A DNA stretch of 64,000 nucleotides. It comes from Prinia subflava (lineage: Eukaryota; Chordata; Aves; Passeriformes; Cisticolidae). This document shows, piece after piece, positions 52,101 through 61,936 of the stretch (the stretch's first letter is position 1; every line of letters begins with the position of its first letter). Location of the stretch: contig NC_086259.1 in NCBI RefSeq assembly GCF_021018805.1, forward strand, positions 11,685,001-11,749,000, given 5' to 3'. The translations under genes were made by a program, and so were the position numbers. The notes below the pieces were generated by a model. It made no database searches, was not told where the DNA came from, and saw only the letters and a list, made by a program, of their open reading frames with translations.

Positions 52101-53899
52101 TATAAAACCCATCACAAGCCAAGAACAGGATAAGCTCTTCTTAGGCACAGTAAATTAAAGACCAAAGTAATAAAATCAAAATTAAAAAATCAAACCAACG
52201 TTGCTAAGTGTCTAAAATCCTTTCCAGAAGCTCTGATGGGCAGTCATTATTCAGTTCCATAATAAAGCATGTCATTTCATTGTCCATAGAGCCTCCCCAC
52301 AATATATAAATGAATTATTTTCTGGAGGTTTCCCCATTGTCTCTGGAGAATTGACAACACATTAAATCTAGCTCCTGTGTCTCCTCCAAGATGATATGCT
52401 ACTCCAGCTACAGGCTGCTGCGTGCCTTGACCAAGGACAGAGGCACCTCTCGGGAAACTGCCTCCCCTCTTTGCAGCCCCTCTCTCCCCACACACAGGAA
52501 GGCCCTTGGGAAGTGCTGCCTCTCCCAGGGCTGTCCCCAGAGCCAGCCCAGTGCAGCTGGAGGACACGAGCACAGCAGGGACCCCACCACACTTCTCACC
52601 CACCTTGGGCAGTCCCAGTCCTGCAGTCACCACCTCTTGCTCCTACTGCCAACCACTCTGCATCCCCACCACAGCCCCACTGCTCCCTGCTGCTCCAGGG
52701 ATGACAAATCCACTGGCAAAGATGCACAGGGGTGGTTCTGCCCTGTCCTAAAGTGCAGCTGCAAAGCCTCACCCCTGAGCAGCCCCAGTTAAACCGTGGG
52801 GAAGCAGGGCCAGCCCTCAGCCCCACCCCTCACTGCAATCACCCACATCACACAGCTGCACTTTGACAGCATTTATAAAATCCACATTATTTATAATATG
52901 TGTGATTCCTTCAAAGTATATGTCTGAGGTTTTTACCCAAGTAGGAGACCGATCATTGACCCTCCTCTTTCAATCCTTTCCTTTTCTCCCATTTATAGGA
53001 CATTTGAAGTGACAATCTCTTCCTGAAAGATGGGTACAACCATGGAGCCCAAATTCCACTTTCAAAAGTAAAGTAGACCTCTGGTATACAAGCTGAATGG
53101 ATTCCAGCAAATCTCATGTCTTTAAATCACTCATGAAATGAAGTTAGGCCCACAACTGGCTTCCTGAAAAATGTTATCCACAGCTTGGTTTTAACTTAAA
53201 AAAAAAAAAAGTTCGTTATCTTTATTTTAAAAATTTCATTGCTGATTATTACTTCCTAGTAGAAATAATGGCACCTTCTCACTGTGAAAGTCTATCAGTG
53301 AAAACATATACCCTTTTATGAGTTAAACTGTTTGGAAAAACTTTTAAACAATTACTCAACTCCTCTGAAATTTCTTTCAAGGGATTGAAGGTTTTTTCTG
53401 TATCAAATTATCTGGATTTCTCATGGATTATGCATTTTTCAAAAACTCACTCATTACAGATTAAAGAGAGAAAGGGAAGTTAGAAAGGACACAATAGAAA
53501 AAAAAGATCAGTAAAGAAAAATATTTTAAATATTAATGACCAAGGGGGAAATGGAAACACATTAAAGGCAAATGTGAGAGCTTTTAAATATGTTATTAAA
53601 ATTGATTTATAAATGAGACTCTTCTTTAACCACGTGCTTTAGCCTTCACTACTTATTTCCTTCTGCTATCTCTCCAAGCATTGGTGCCACCACTCAAAAC
53701 TTATGGCATTAAGGAAAGATATTCAGAAAATAGTTAGGCTGGCAACAACTATGGGCTGCCCAAACTGGAAGATGTCACTCTGCTAAGAATCTCAAAATGA
53801 GATGAGAAACTGGGGACTTGCAGAGCATCTGTTCCAGGTGAGTCTGGGATGCAGCAGGGGCTGCCCTGCTCACCCCACTGTGCCCAGAGCCACCCACGG
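52101..53899. other. Intergenic DNA left of the minisatellite
   Basis: 52390-52830 is GC-rich, pyrimidine-biased and CpG-poor and opens overlapping frames up to 133 codons without protein-like features. 53500-53640 is AT-rich with AAATATTAATGACC and GTTATTAAAATTGATTTAT words and may be a small conserved element. Confidence 0.55.
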
Positions 53900-54962
53900 G
53901 CAGTGGGCAGGAGCAGGAGCAGGGAGGGATGGGCAGGAGCAGGAGCAGGGAGGGATGGGCAGTGGGCAGGAGCAGGAGCAGGGAGGGATGGGCAGTGGGC
54001 AGGAGCAGGAGCAGGGAGGGATGGGCAGTGGGCAGGAGCAGGAGCAGGGAGGGATGGGCAGTGGGCAGGAGCAGGAGCAGGGAGGGATGGGCAGTGGGCA
54101 GGAGCAGGAGCAGGGAGGGATGGGCAGGAGCAGGAGCAGGGAGGGATGGGCAGCGGGCAGGAGCAGGAGCAGGGAGGGATGGGCAGTGGGCAGGAGCAGG
54201 GAGGGATGGGCAGTGGGCAGGAGCAGGGACAGGGAGGGATGGGCAGTGGGCAGGAGCAGGGACAGGGAGGGATGGGCAGTGGGCAGGCAGGAGCAGGGAG
54301 GGATGGGCAGGAGCAGGAGCAGGGAGGGATGGGCAGCGGGCAGGCAGGAGCAGGGAGGGATGGGCAGCGGGCAGGCAGGAGCAGGGAGGGATGGGCAGTG
54401 GGCAGGCAGGGACAGGGAGGGATGGGCAGTGGGCAGGCAGGGACAGGGAGGGATGGGCAGTGGGCAGGAGCAAGGAGGGATGGGCAGTGGGCAGGAGCAG
54501 GGAGGGATGGGCAGTGGGCAGGCAGGATCAGGAGCAGGGAGGGATGGGCAGTGGGCAGGCAGGGACAGGGAGGGATGGGCAGTGGACAGGAGCAGGAGCA
54601 GGGAGGGATGGGCAGCGGGCAGGAGCAGGAGCAGGGAGGGATGGGCAGTGGGCAGGCAGGAGCAGGAGCAGGGAGGGATGGGCAGTGGGCAGGCAGGGAC
54701 AGGGAGGGATGGGCAGTGGGCAGGCAGGAGCAGGAGCAGGGAGGGATGGGCAGTGGGCAGGCAGGGACAGGGAGGGATGGGCAGTGGGCAGGCAGGAGCA
54801 GGAGCAGGGAGGGATGGGCAGTGGGCAGGCAGGAGCAGGAGTAGGGAGGGATGGGCAGTGGGCAGGCAGGGACAGGGAGGGATGGGCAGCGGGCAGGAGC
54901 AGGAGCAGGGAGGGATGGGCAGTGGGCAGGCAGGATCAGGAGCAGGGAGGGATGGGCAGTGC
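53900..54962 (+). repeat. G-rich minisatellite, about 33 units, G-quadruplex-forming
   Basis: Each unit ends in GGGAGGGATGGGCA, which I count about 33 times. The commonest unit is 33 bases. Variants lose or gain a six-base GGAGCA block (27 bases), swap it for GGGACA, or duplicate CAGG (31 or 37 bases). From about 54640 the 37- and 31-base forms alternate, a higher-order period near 68. Most units contain GGGAGGGATGGGCAGTGGG, a canonical quadruplex motif on the + strand. All six frames are nearly stop-free here, giving open frames up to 493 codons (minus) and 448 (plus), but CAGG duplications shift the frame from unit to unit, so these are artefacts of composition. Confidence 0.95.
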
Positions 54963-55589
54963 ACAAATGCAGACATGAATTATTTACAAAAACAGGAAAG
55001 GACATTTGCCATTTGTGATGCCCCTCTCCCTCTGCATGGACACCCATCCCCTGTCTGTGGCTGCACAGACAGGCTCCAAGGGCTGATCCATGCACAGGGC
55101 AAAATGAATCAGCATTCCCGTGGAAAAGGGTCTGCAGGCTGGTGCTGAAGGACTGGAGAAGCCTGTCCTGTGCAGCCTGGTGTGAACCCACACTCAGCAC
55201 ACAGCATGCTGTGAGCCCTTCCTTCCACACCAGATCCCAAGTTCACATCAATTGCCCCAGGAGCTTGCGTTTTCAGGAATTATCTTCTGGAGTTTTTCAG
55301 CTTTGAAAAGAATTCCAGTAACGTCCCACAGGGCTGGGACAGCTGACTGCTGCTGGCACGTCAGAGCCCAAGCCACTGCAGCTTCCAGAGGTGCACGGGG
55401 TGCATCCCACCACCAGCAATGAGCAGCACCTGAAGGCATGTGACCCCTGGGGACAAAGCAGCAGAATGTGTATTGCACAAACAGCCCAATTAACATAACT
55501 AAAATCATGGAAATTATCCTTGAACAAATTTTGAGCTTGAATTTTTGTAAATGGACAGTATAAAAGTGCATATAACAGTAAATTCAATA
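54963..55589. other. Flank right of the minisatellite, no gene recognised
   Basis: GC-moderate unique sequence, with open frames that merely continue the minisatellite frames. Nothing is recognised. Confidence 0.6.
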
Positions 55590-56215
55590 CTAGTTATTTA
55601 ATTTAATTTAAATATGAAAAATGTTTTATCTTAAAGCTGCTATCTATTGTAAACAACCAAAACATTATAGGCAAAGATCCAAACAGAAATATAAAACATC
55701 ACCAAGAACTACAGATCTTATACATTGGATTTTTGTGGTGAGAATGGTCCACAAAACTCATTCTGCATGTCCTCATAAGATCCTTTTTTATAGCAGGTTA
55801 TGAATCATCACATGATATCTTTAAATGGATGATCAATACTATATTTTCCCATAAAACGTTTGGTTTGAAATCCGATTTTAAGTGCATTAGAGTTTTTGTG
55901 CACTGAATGAGTGAGTGTCATAATAAATTGTCATCAAATATGAAAGAAATATAGCTTAGATTAATTGCCATATTTATTTATGAGTCTATAAAATATATTG
56001 TGAAAGTCCTGGCACATTTTTGGGATACCAGTTTGAACTTTCAAGCAAGTTAAAAGCATTAAACGAGACTGGAAGTAGATTTATTATTGGAATGTTTTTA
56101 ATTGCAGTTTCAACCAGACACAGGTATTAGAATGGCTGTGCCCTTAATGGCCATCTCGTGTGTTTTTTCTTTAAAAATGATATACTTTCCATATTTTTAT
56201 TGATTTCATAAGATT
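55590..56215. promoter_or_regulatory. Candidate conserved enhancer, about 6 kb upstream of IRX6
   Basis: A long repeat-free AT-rich block with AGTTATTTAATTTAATTTAA, GGATGATCAATAC, AAAACGTTTGG, AATCCGATTTTAAG, GTCATAATAAATTGTC, TTAGATTAATTGCC and CATTAAACGAGAC. The CpGs in such AT-rich DNA and the evenly complex sequence make it one of the best enhancer candidates. Inferred. Confidence 0.42.
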
Positions 56216-58199
56216 TATTGTAGATTAGTGCTGCTTATGTGTGAAATTGCAAGTGGTCCCAGCTTCCCCAGAGTAGCGGGCTGCAGATGGCCCGTGGCTG
56301 GAGCCACTCCTCCCCAGTGCCCACAGCCCCCAGCACAGCCTGAAATACTGCTCAGAGACCAGAGAAAAACCTGCATCACCTGAACGAGACTGGCAGAAGT
56401 GTCCTCCATGAACTACCCAGAGGGTCCTGTTCTGCACTCATTTCTACAAATGCAAAATGGAATTAATTCATTGGAGGGGGAGGTCCAGCTAAGCCTTTTC
56501 TCTACTCAGATATTAACCAGTGAAGACGCTCAGAGCCAACAGATTTGATGGGGTGGGACTGTCTTAAGTATTTTCTGGGTTTGGAATAAGTTTTAAGCTC
56601 TCTATGTTTCTAATGTACAACAAACACAGCTGGGATTTTGTAAATTGCAAATAAAACTAAATAAGGAAGCAGTTCTGATATTCACATTTAATTGTGCACA
56701 GAAGTTGGTGAAGAACACCAACTTCTTGGAAGAGAAGGCATAGTTGCATGTAGCCAGCATACTAATTTTAAAATAAACCCTGGAAATTACAGCAAGGCAG
56801 AGTAGGTAATAGAATAAAACTGCCATTCACTGCCACAGAACAAAAATGACAAACTATACCTAAGGTAATGTTAAATTAAAACCCTTCAGTTTAGCAGCCA
56901 CAAGACTCTTTCACACCAACTGCACACGAGCTAATGCAAAGGACAAAAGGACATGAAAGCACAGACACAGCTGGGTAGTTAATGGTGAACCCTGCTCATG
57001 ATGTGTCAGACCAGCAACTGCTTCACCACCAAAAAAAAAAAAAAAATTAAAATTATTTTTATTTTTATTGATTTTACTGGAAACTGAATCCAGAGAGGGA
57101 TCAGACTGATTGAGAGCTGCCCTAAGTCTCCTGGCATAAATTAACCCACATCTCAGCAAAGCACAAACAAGTTCTCAAAGGTGAAGTTCTCACAGGTTTT
57201 GTGTAGATGTATCTTCACCAGATGAATCCATACTTTATAGAATAATTTACAGATAACCTGCAGAAAGACAGTACTACAGAAGTGCTTGATTACCCTGATG
57301 CAGAGCACTCTTAGAAAAGAAATGTTTTCTCATCAGCAAAGTATGTTTTCACAAGTTGGGGTGATCACAAGTTAGTGATGGCCCCAGATATAAGGAAAAT
57401 AACACCCCAGAGCCTGGGAAAGATTTGTGTCCAGCTTCCACCCACTTGGCTCTGCTGGGCACGGTGTGGAACAGAATAAAGCCCTGGGTCCAACCATCCT
57501 CCAACTCCAGTAACACACAAGCCCAACGGTACATTTTACAGCCGTATCCCAAAACCTCATCACAGCAAACACAGGGATGATCTGAGATTTAGCAAACCCA
57601 TTGATCATCAGGTAAGGGATGCTGGGAGCCAAGTGCATCTGCCAGTGCTTGGAGAAGAGGCAGGAGGCGGGGTGGCAGGGGAGCCCACTGCAGAGGACTG
57701 TTTAGGAAGAAGAGGCTCGCTGTCACACAAAGGAGCCCACGCAGAAGTGGTGCCTAGGAATCCCTGTGAATGTTATCACCTAAGTCTGTCTCTTACTTAA
57801 CTTCCAAGTGATATCTTAAATTGTTCTCATTTAGCCATCCATCTCAAAGTGGGGGTTTGGAGAAGCAAAGGCCCAGCCATGTATTTCCTTCACTTAGCAC
57901 CTACAAAAACAGAGCAAAAGTGCATAGCTTCTTAGATTAACAAGCCTACATACATAACTCTCCAGAAATTCACTGACAACTTTTTGGATGTCCCCTTTCA
58001 GAAGACAAGCATTCAAAGGCAAATTTATTCCCAATGTATTTCAAATGTGACAAAAACAAAATGCTACTTTCAGGTTTAGCCTTCAGCCGACAAGGTACCA
58101 TGCATTACCTCAGCAATTCCTCACCCCCTGAATCAGCTCTTGTCCCACACTTCACTGTGCCAGTTGTCCCCTCTGTCTGAAGACAGCTCTTTTTATTTT
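56216..58199. other. Intergenic DNA; A-run at 57031-57046
   Basis: No gene is seen. A 16-base A-run followed by A/T-rich low complexity sits at 57031-57075. Confidence 0.6.
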
Positions 58200-58680
58200 C
58201 TTCTTGTATGTTAAGCAACTAAAAGGCTTTATCTTCAACAAGATATTTATCTTTATATTGTCTTAATATGTTTCTGCCTCTCAAGCAGAAATCAATCTTG
58301 AAAACAGCCACTGAGATAAGGACAGTAACCAGCAAGCTTCACAATAAACCATCATATACACTATTATAGTTTGTCAAAACAATTAGTGTTCATTTTGGCT
58401 TTATTCAGTTAAATCTGCAGTGACTGATCAGTATAAATTATGTATTAGGCTGCCCAGCTGTACTTGTTTATTCATGCATGGACTTGAAGAATTTTCATTT
58501 TCTCAGTACAAAAAAGCAACAGCCCAAAAATCCCCCTGTATTCTAAAATATAAAGACACTTTCTTCTCAGCCACATTTCTGCTACATGTTTTTGAAGCTG
58601 CTTTCTTCTTCCCCTGCTTTTTTCAATTAACCTATTATTTCATTTGCAGTTATCAGCAGCTGCATTTGCATCGGTAGGAA
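58200..58680. promoter_or_regulatory. Candidate conserved element
   Basis: Contains ACAAGATATTTATC, GAGATAAGGAC (GATA core), CACAATAAACCATC, TATAAATTATGTATTAGG and TTGTTTATTCATGC words, repeat-free. Inferred. Confidence 0.35.
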
Positions 58681-58739
58681 GCACATACTGTTACTTTCAC
58701 CCCTTGCAATTACCTCCCGAGCAAAGCAGTATCAGAGCT

Positions 58740-59110
58740 AAACCAAATGATGTTGATTTTAAAAGCATCAAAAATCGCATTGTTGGCTGCATTTGAACTC
58801 CTGCCTCGCTTCAAGAAGAACCGCTCGCAGAAATGTTTACAGTTAAGCCTCCCAGTCCTCTCTTTCAAGAACAAAAGTTTGCAAATCAAGAGAGATCATT
58901 TTCTGCTTTTGCTCGTGTTTGTAGTCACACTCTCCTCGCTAGGACGCCTGGGTGCAGGGAATGCACGCTGTGGGGGCGGTGGGATGATGTGCTTGTATGC
59001 AGGGAGAGAGATGACACAGATTTAGATAAAGAAAGATCTGCAGTGACCATGTACAGCCTCAGCTGCGCTTCTCCGAGACGTGGTGTATGTGCAGAATGGA
59101 AGTTGGGCTG
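58740..59110. promoter_or_regulatory. Candidate CpG-bearing regulatory element
   Basis: CpG density rises here ahead of the main island (AAAATCGCATTG, CTCGCTTC, ACCGCTCGCAG, CTCGCTAGGACGCC, CTTCTCCGAGACGTGG). It could be an enhancer or an upstream alternative or antisense promoter. No coding exon is seen; open frames of 92-111 codons on both strands are not protein-like. Confidence 0.35.
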
Positions 59111-59870
59111 CTGAGGCTGATTTCCTGCAAGGAGAAAAACGGCAAATGGCACACTCCCACCCAAAGCCACCCTCCGCCAAGCTGGGTTCAAGAGCTTGTT
59201 AACAGAAGGTTTATGCCAATATTTACAATTCACAGAAAGATGTTTTGGCAGCTTTGACACGCAGAATATAGTTGCTCAGTGATGGACAGGCGGAGTGAAT
59301 GGTGGCAGTGCTCAGAACACAGAGACAGAGTTTGTGTCCTCCTAAAGCACAGAAGAGCACAGCAGAACTTGTATTTGTTAACAGGAATGCCTTTCACTCT
59401 CCCAGGTTTGTAAGGGTAATTAAAGGGGTCATCTGGATGGCTCTTGAGCATGTCTAGAAAAAAATTATGCTGCTGAAGCATCTGCGTAGGGCAGAGTGTT
59501 GTAAGTGGAGAGAGCTGGGTTGGGAAAGGCCACCTCCCAAAGCTTAGCTCAGCTACAACTTACCTGACAGGTAACAGAATTGCTTTCACGCTGATCGTGC
59601 ATGATAAAGATTGGGAAATGCAATGTTTGTATTGATCTGCATAATCTCTGTTATAAAAACGCGCTTTTTTTGCACAGGGAATTCTGCCCCAGTTTTGGTG
59701 GCCGCTGTGCTCGTCACTTCGGCAAGGAGAACAAGAGCCCTGCATGCCAGCACAAACACACTGCCAGCGACAGCTCCTCTGGGCTCTGAGCCGCGGGCAG
59801 GAGGAGCACACAGCTACTCTTGTTGTTCCTTCCATCAAATAACATACGAAGTGTTCTGGTGAAAAGACTA
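59111..59870. other. Upstream flank of the CpG island
   Basis: No gene is recognised. TTATAAAAACGCGC at about 59651-59664 looks like a TATA box, but no transcript can be assigned. Confidence 0.5.
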
Positions 59871-60030
59871 AATTTTGCTGAATTAAGTGCTTTAGAACAC
59901 GTGGTTTTATTACTTTATAATTAGCATAATTTTCCCCATAGGGATCCTTGCAATTAAATAATTAGCAGTAACGTTACCCAAAGGTGTTCTTTAATGAATT
60001 TTAAGTTATTGCCCCTGTTAACGACAATTG
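59871..60030. promoter_or_regulatory. Candidate conserved homeodomain-site cluster at the island edge
   Basis: Contains TTTATAATTAGCATAATTTT, TGCAATTAAATAATTAGC, AGTAACGTTACC (a palindromic GTAACGTTAC), TTTAATGAATTTTAAG and ACGACAATTGAC. The cluster of TAATTA cores immediately beside the IRX6 CpG island suggests a promoter-proximal enhancer. Inferred. Confidence 0.42.
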
Positions 60031-60342
60031 ACACGGCTCGGGTTTACAGCGCTCCGTCTCGCCAGGCTGCGGGCGACAGAGGGCTGTGACAGCCGGCCCT
60101 GAGCCCGGGGCCCCTCCGCTCACCCCGGCGGGGCGGACGCGGCTGGGCGCTCCGCTCTCGTGGCTCCGGTCCCGCGGGCTCGCTGCGGCCCCGAGGGCGC
60201 GGGCAGCGCGCTCCGTGCCCGTGCTGGCCGCGGGGCCGCTCCGCGGGCGCGCAGCTCCGCCGAGCCCCCCCGGGCTGCGCACCGCACGGGGCCCGTCGCG
60301 GCTGTGCTCGCTGCTGCCGGCGGAGCGCCGCCCGCACGGGCG

Positions 60343-60387
60343 GGACGAGGCAGGGCAGGACAAGGCAGGGCAGGACGAGGCAGGGCA
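60343..60387. repeat. 15-bp unit repeated three times inside the CpG island
   Basis: Three adjacent copies of GGACRAGGCAGGGCA differ only at one purine position. It is a small tandem expansion with no evident function. Confidence 0.8.
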
Positions 60388-60609
60388 GGGTCCGCCCGGC
60401 CTGGGGCGCGCAGGGGAGCGGCCCCGGGCCGGGCCGGGCCGGCGCGCATCGCTCGCGGATCGGCAGCGCCACCCGTCGGGGAGCGCAGCGGCGGCGGAGC
60501 GGAGCGGCTCCGGCGGGGCGGGCACGGGCACGGCTGCCAGGGCTGCCCACCGCCTCCGCCGGACACGGCCCCGGCGTGTTCGGGACAAGTGCTGCCGGGC
60601 CGCCTCGGG

Positions 60610-60870
60610 CCGCCTTTTCACTTGGTTTTCTTTTTCTTTATGAATTGCCACTGGCAGGACATCGCGCCCTGTCCGGCCCGGGAGCGTCGCGGCAGCTCCA
60701 GGCTCGGGGGAGAAATCCCGCTTTACCTCCCGGTGATCTCGCCTCAAAGGCAAATTCGCGATATGTAAGTCTCTGGTTAAACAAGGGCATTTCCATTTGT
60801 TAATTGATGCAATTACGCCGTGGCGGTAGCGGGCCGGCCGGGCTGCGGGCAGCCATCCATTCATCACCGC
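60610..60870. promoter_or_regulatory. AT-richer, possibly conserved element within the CpG island
   Basis: This stretch drops in GC relative to its flanks and contains homeodomain-like words, including the inverted repeat TAATTGATGCAATTA at 60801-60815. A mosaic of AT-rich factor sites within a CpG island suggests a promoter-proximal enhancer. Conservation has not been tested. Confidence 0.4.
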
Positions 60871-61515
60871 CCCGCTGACCTGCCGCCGCCCCGGCCCCCC
60901 CGCTCCCGGAGGGACCATCACGGGGCTACGGGGGAACAAGGGACGCTCCGCTCAGCACTCCTTAGAGAATGAGCTTCGGGCTGCTCTGCGGCCCGTGTTC
61001 TGGCCCGGCCCGGCCCTGCCCAGGCAGGCACGCACGCTGTGCGGGGCGAGCTCTGACCCCGCTCCCCGCCGCGACGGGCAGCGACGCCGAGGCGGGGAGC
61101 CCGGCTCAGCGGCTCCGGTGCAGAACCGGGGCCGAGTTGTACAGCAGCGCCCGGCCCCGGGGATGGGCGCGAGGTCAGCGACAAGGGCCGGGGGCAGCGT
61201 CGGCCGGGCCCACCTCGGGAGCTGCTTCCCCGGGCGCGCCCGGCACCGCCGCTGCCACCGCGACCCCTGCCCGGCGCTCGTCCTCCCCGCGGCGGGCCCG
61301 TGGCAGGGGCCGCGATGTCCCCACTTGATATTTATTCCCCTAAGACGAATTTTGATCGTGTTTAAAAATAAAGGGAAAAGAGACCAACCGCGAGGCACCC
61401 GCAGTCCCGCCTTTGACGTGCATCATAGCACAACATTAAACCAACATGAAACAAGTGGTGAGCGCGGGCGCTGCCTGCTCCTGCCCGCCGCTGCCTGCCG
61501 CTGCCGGCAGGGCCG

Positions 61516-61523
61516 TGACGTCA
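61516..61523. promoter_or_regulatory. Perfect CRE palindrome TGACGTCA
   Basis: The eight-base consensus for CREB/ATF factors occurs in CpG-rich DNA about 440 bases before the IRX6 ATG. Full CREs near start sites are usually functional when unmethylated (established knowledge); use here is inference. Confidence 0.55.
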
Positions 61524-61645
61524 CCCCGCTCCTCGCCCACCGATGAACGCTAAAGACCTATAGAGCAGAAAATAATACAAGCAAGCTCCGTATCTTGCAA
61601 GCCCTACGTGATTTTCCCCCCCTCTTTGAAAAAGCCCCTTTGCAC

Positions 61646-61693
61646 TTAAACTCTCTATACATGTGGGGTGGCTTTTTAAACTCCCTCTATACA
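61646..61693. repeat. Two imperfect direct repeats in the IRX6 5' flank
   Basis: TTAAACTCTCTATACA (61646-61661) is repeated as TTAAACTCCCTCTATACA (61676-61693). The first copy runs into the Iroquois-type word TACATGT at 61658-61664. Confidence 0.6.
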
Positions 61694-61822
61694 AACATAT
61701 TTATTAAGAGAGATGGGAAGTGGGGGATAGCCTATTTTTTTAATCCAGGCACCAACCTCCACCCTCCCCCCCCGCCTCAGATGTCTGGCTGCTTTTCTTA
61801 AGTGCAATCATCTATAATTGAG

Positions 61823-61852
<30 letters not shown>
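61823..61852. repeat. Homopolymer of 30 A
   Basis: An uninterrupted run of A lies about 110 bases upstream of the IRX6 ATG. It could be transcribed as part of the 5' UTR, or exclude nucleosomes at the promoter. Its exact length may be unreliable for sequencing reasons. Confidence 0.9.
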
Positions 61853-61853
<1 letters not shown>

Positions 61854-61865
61854 CCATACGTGGAA

Positions 61866-61877
61866 ATGTGTGTGTGA
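61866..61877 (+). other. Upstream mini-ORF 1 (M-C-V-stop)
   Basis: ATG TGT GTG TGA lies 83 bases before the IRX6 start codon. It matters only if the IRX6 transcript begins upstream of it. Confidence 0.5.
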
Positions 61878-61936
61878 GAAGGTGCATCTTGAAGCAGGGT
61901 TTAGTTACAATCGATCTTGGGGGGAAAATATTGCCT

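Larger units (their letters stand above)
60030..61330. promoter_or_regulatory. CpG island upstream of IRX6
   Basis: A sharp switch from AT-rich desert to very GC- and CpG-dense sequence occurs near 60030 and continues with short breaks to about 61330, and again in smaller patches to 61540. Islands of this kind usually mark promoters of developmental regulators and Polycomb targets (established knowledge). Long open frames on both strands, including one of 312 codons on the minus strand (60939-60001), are the expected result of high GC and show no protein-like features. Confidence 0.75.

Noticed and set aside
53749..55230. Open frames of up to 493 codons across the minisatellite on both strands
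   Set aside because: All six frames are open because of composition; units of 31 and 37 bases break any single frame, and no start context or domain is visible.
60086..60768. Plus-strand frames of 185 and 202 codons in the CpG island
   Set aside because: Same GC effect, mutually overlapping frames, no family similarity.
60001..60939. 312-codon minus-strand open frame in the CpG island
   Set aside because: High GC removes stops in several frames at once; the translation is Arg/Pro/Ala-rich with no recognisable domain and overlaps tandem 15-mers.
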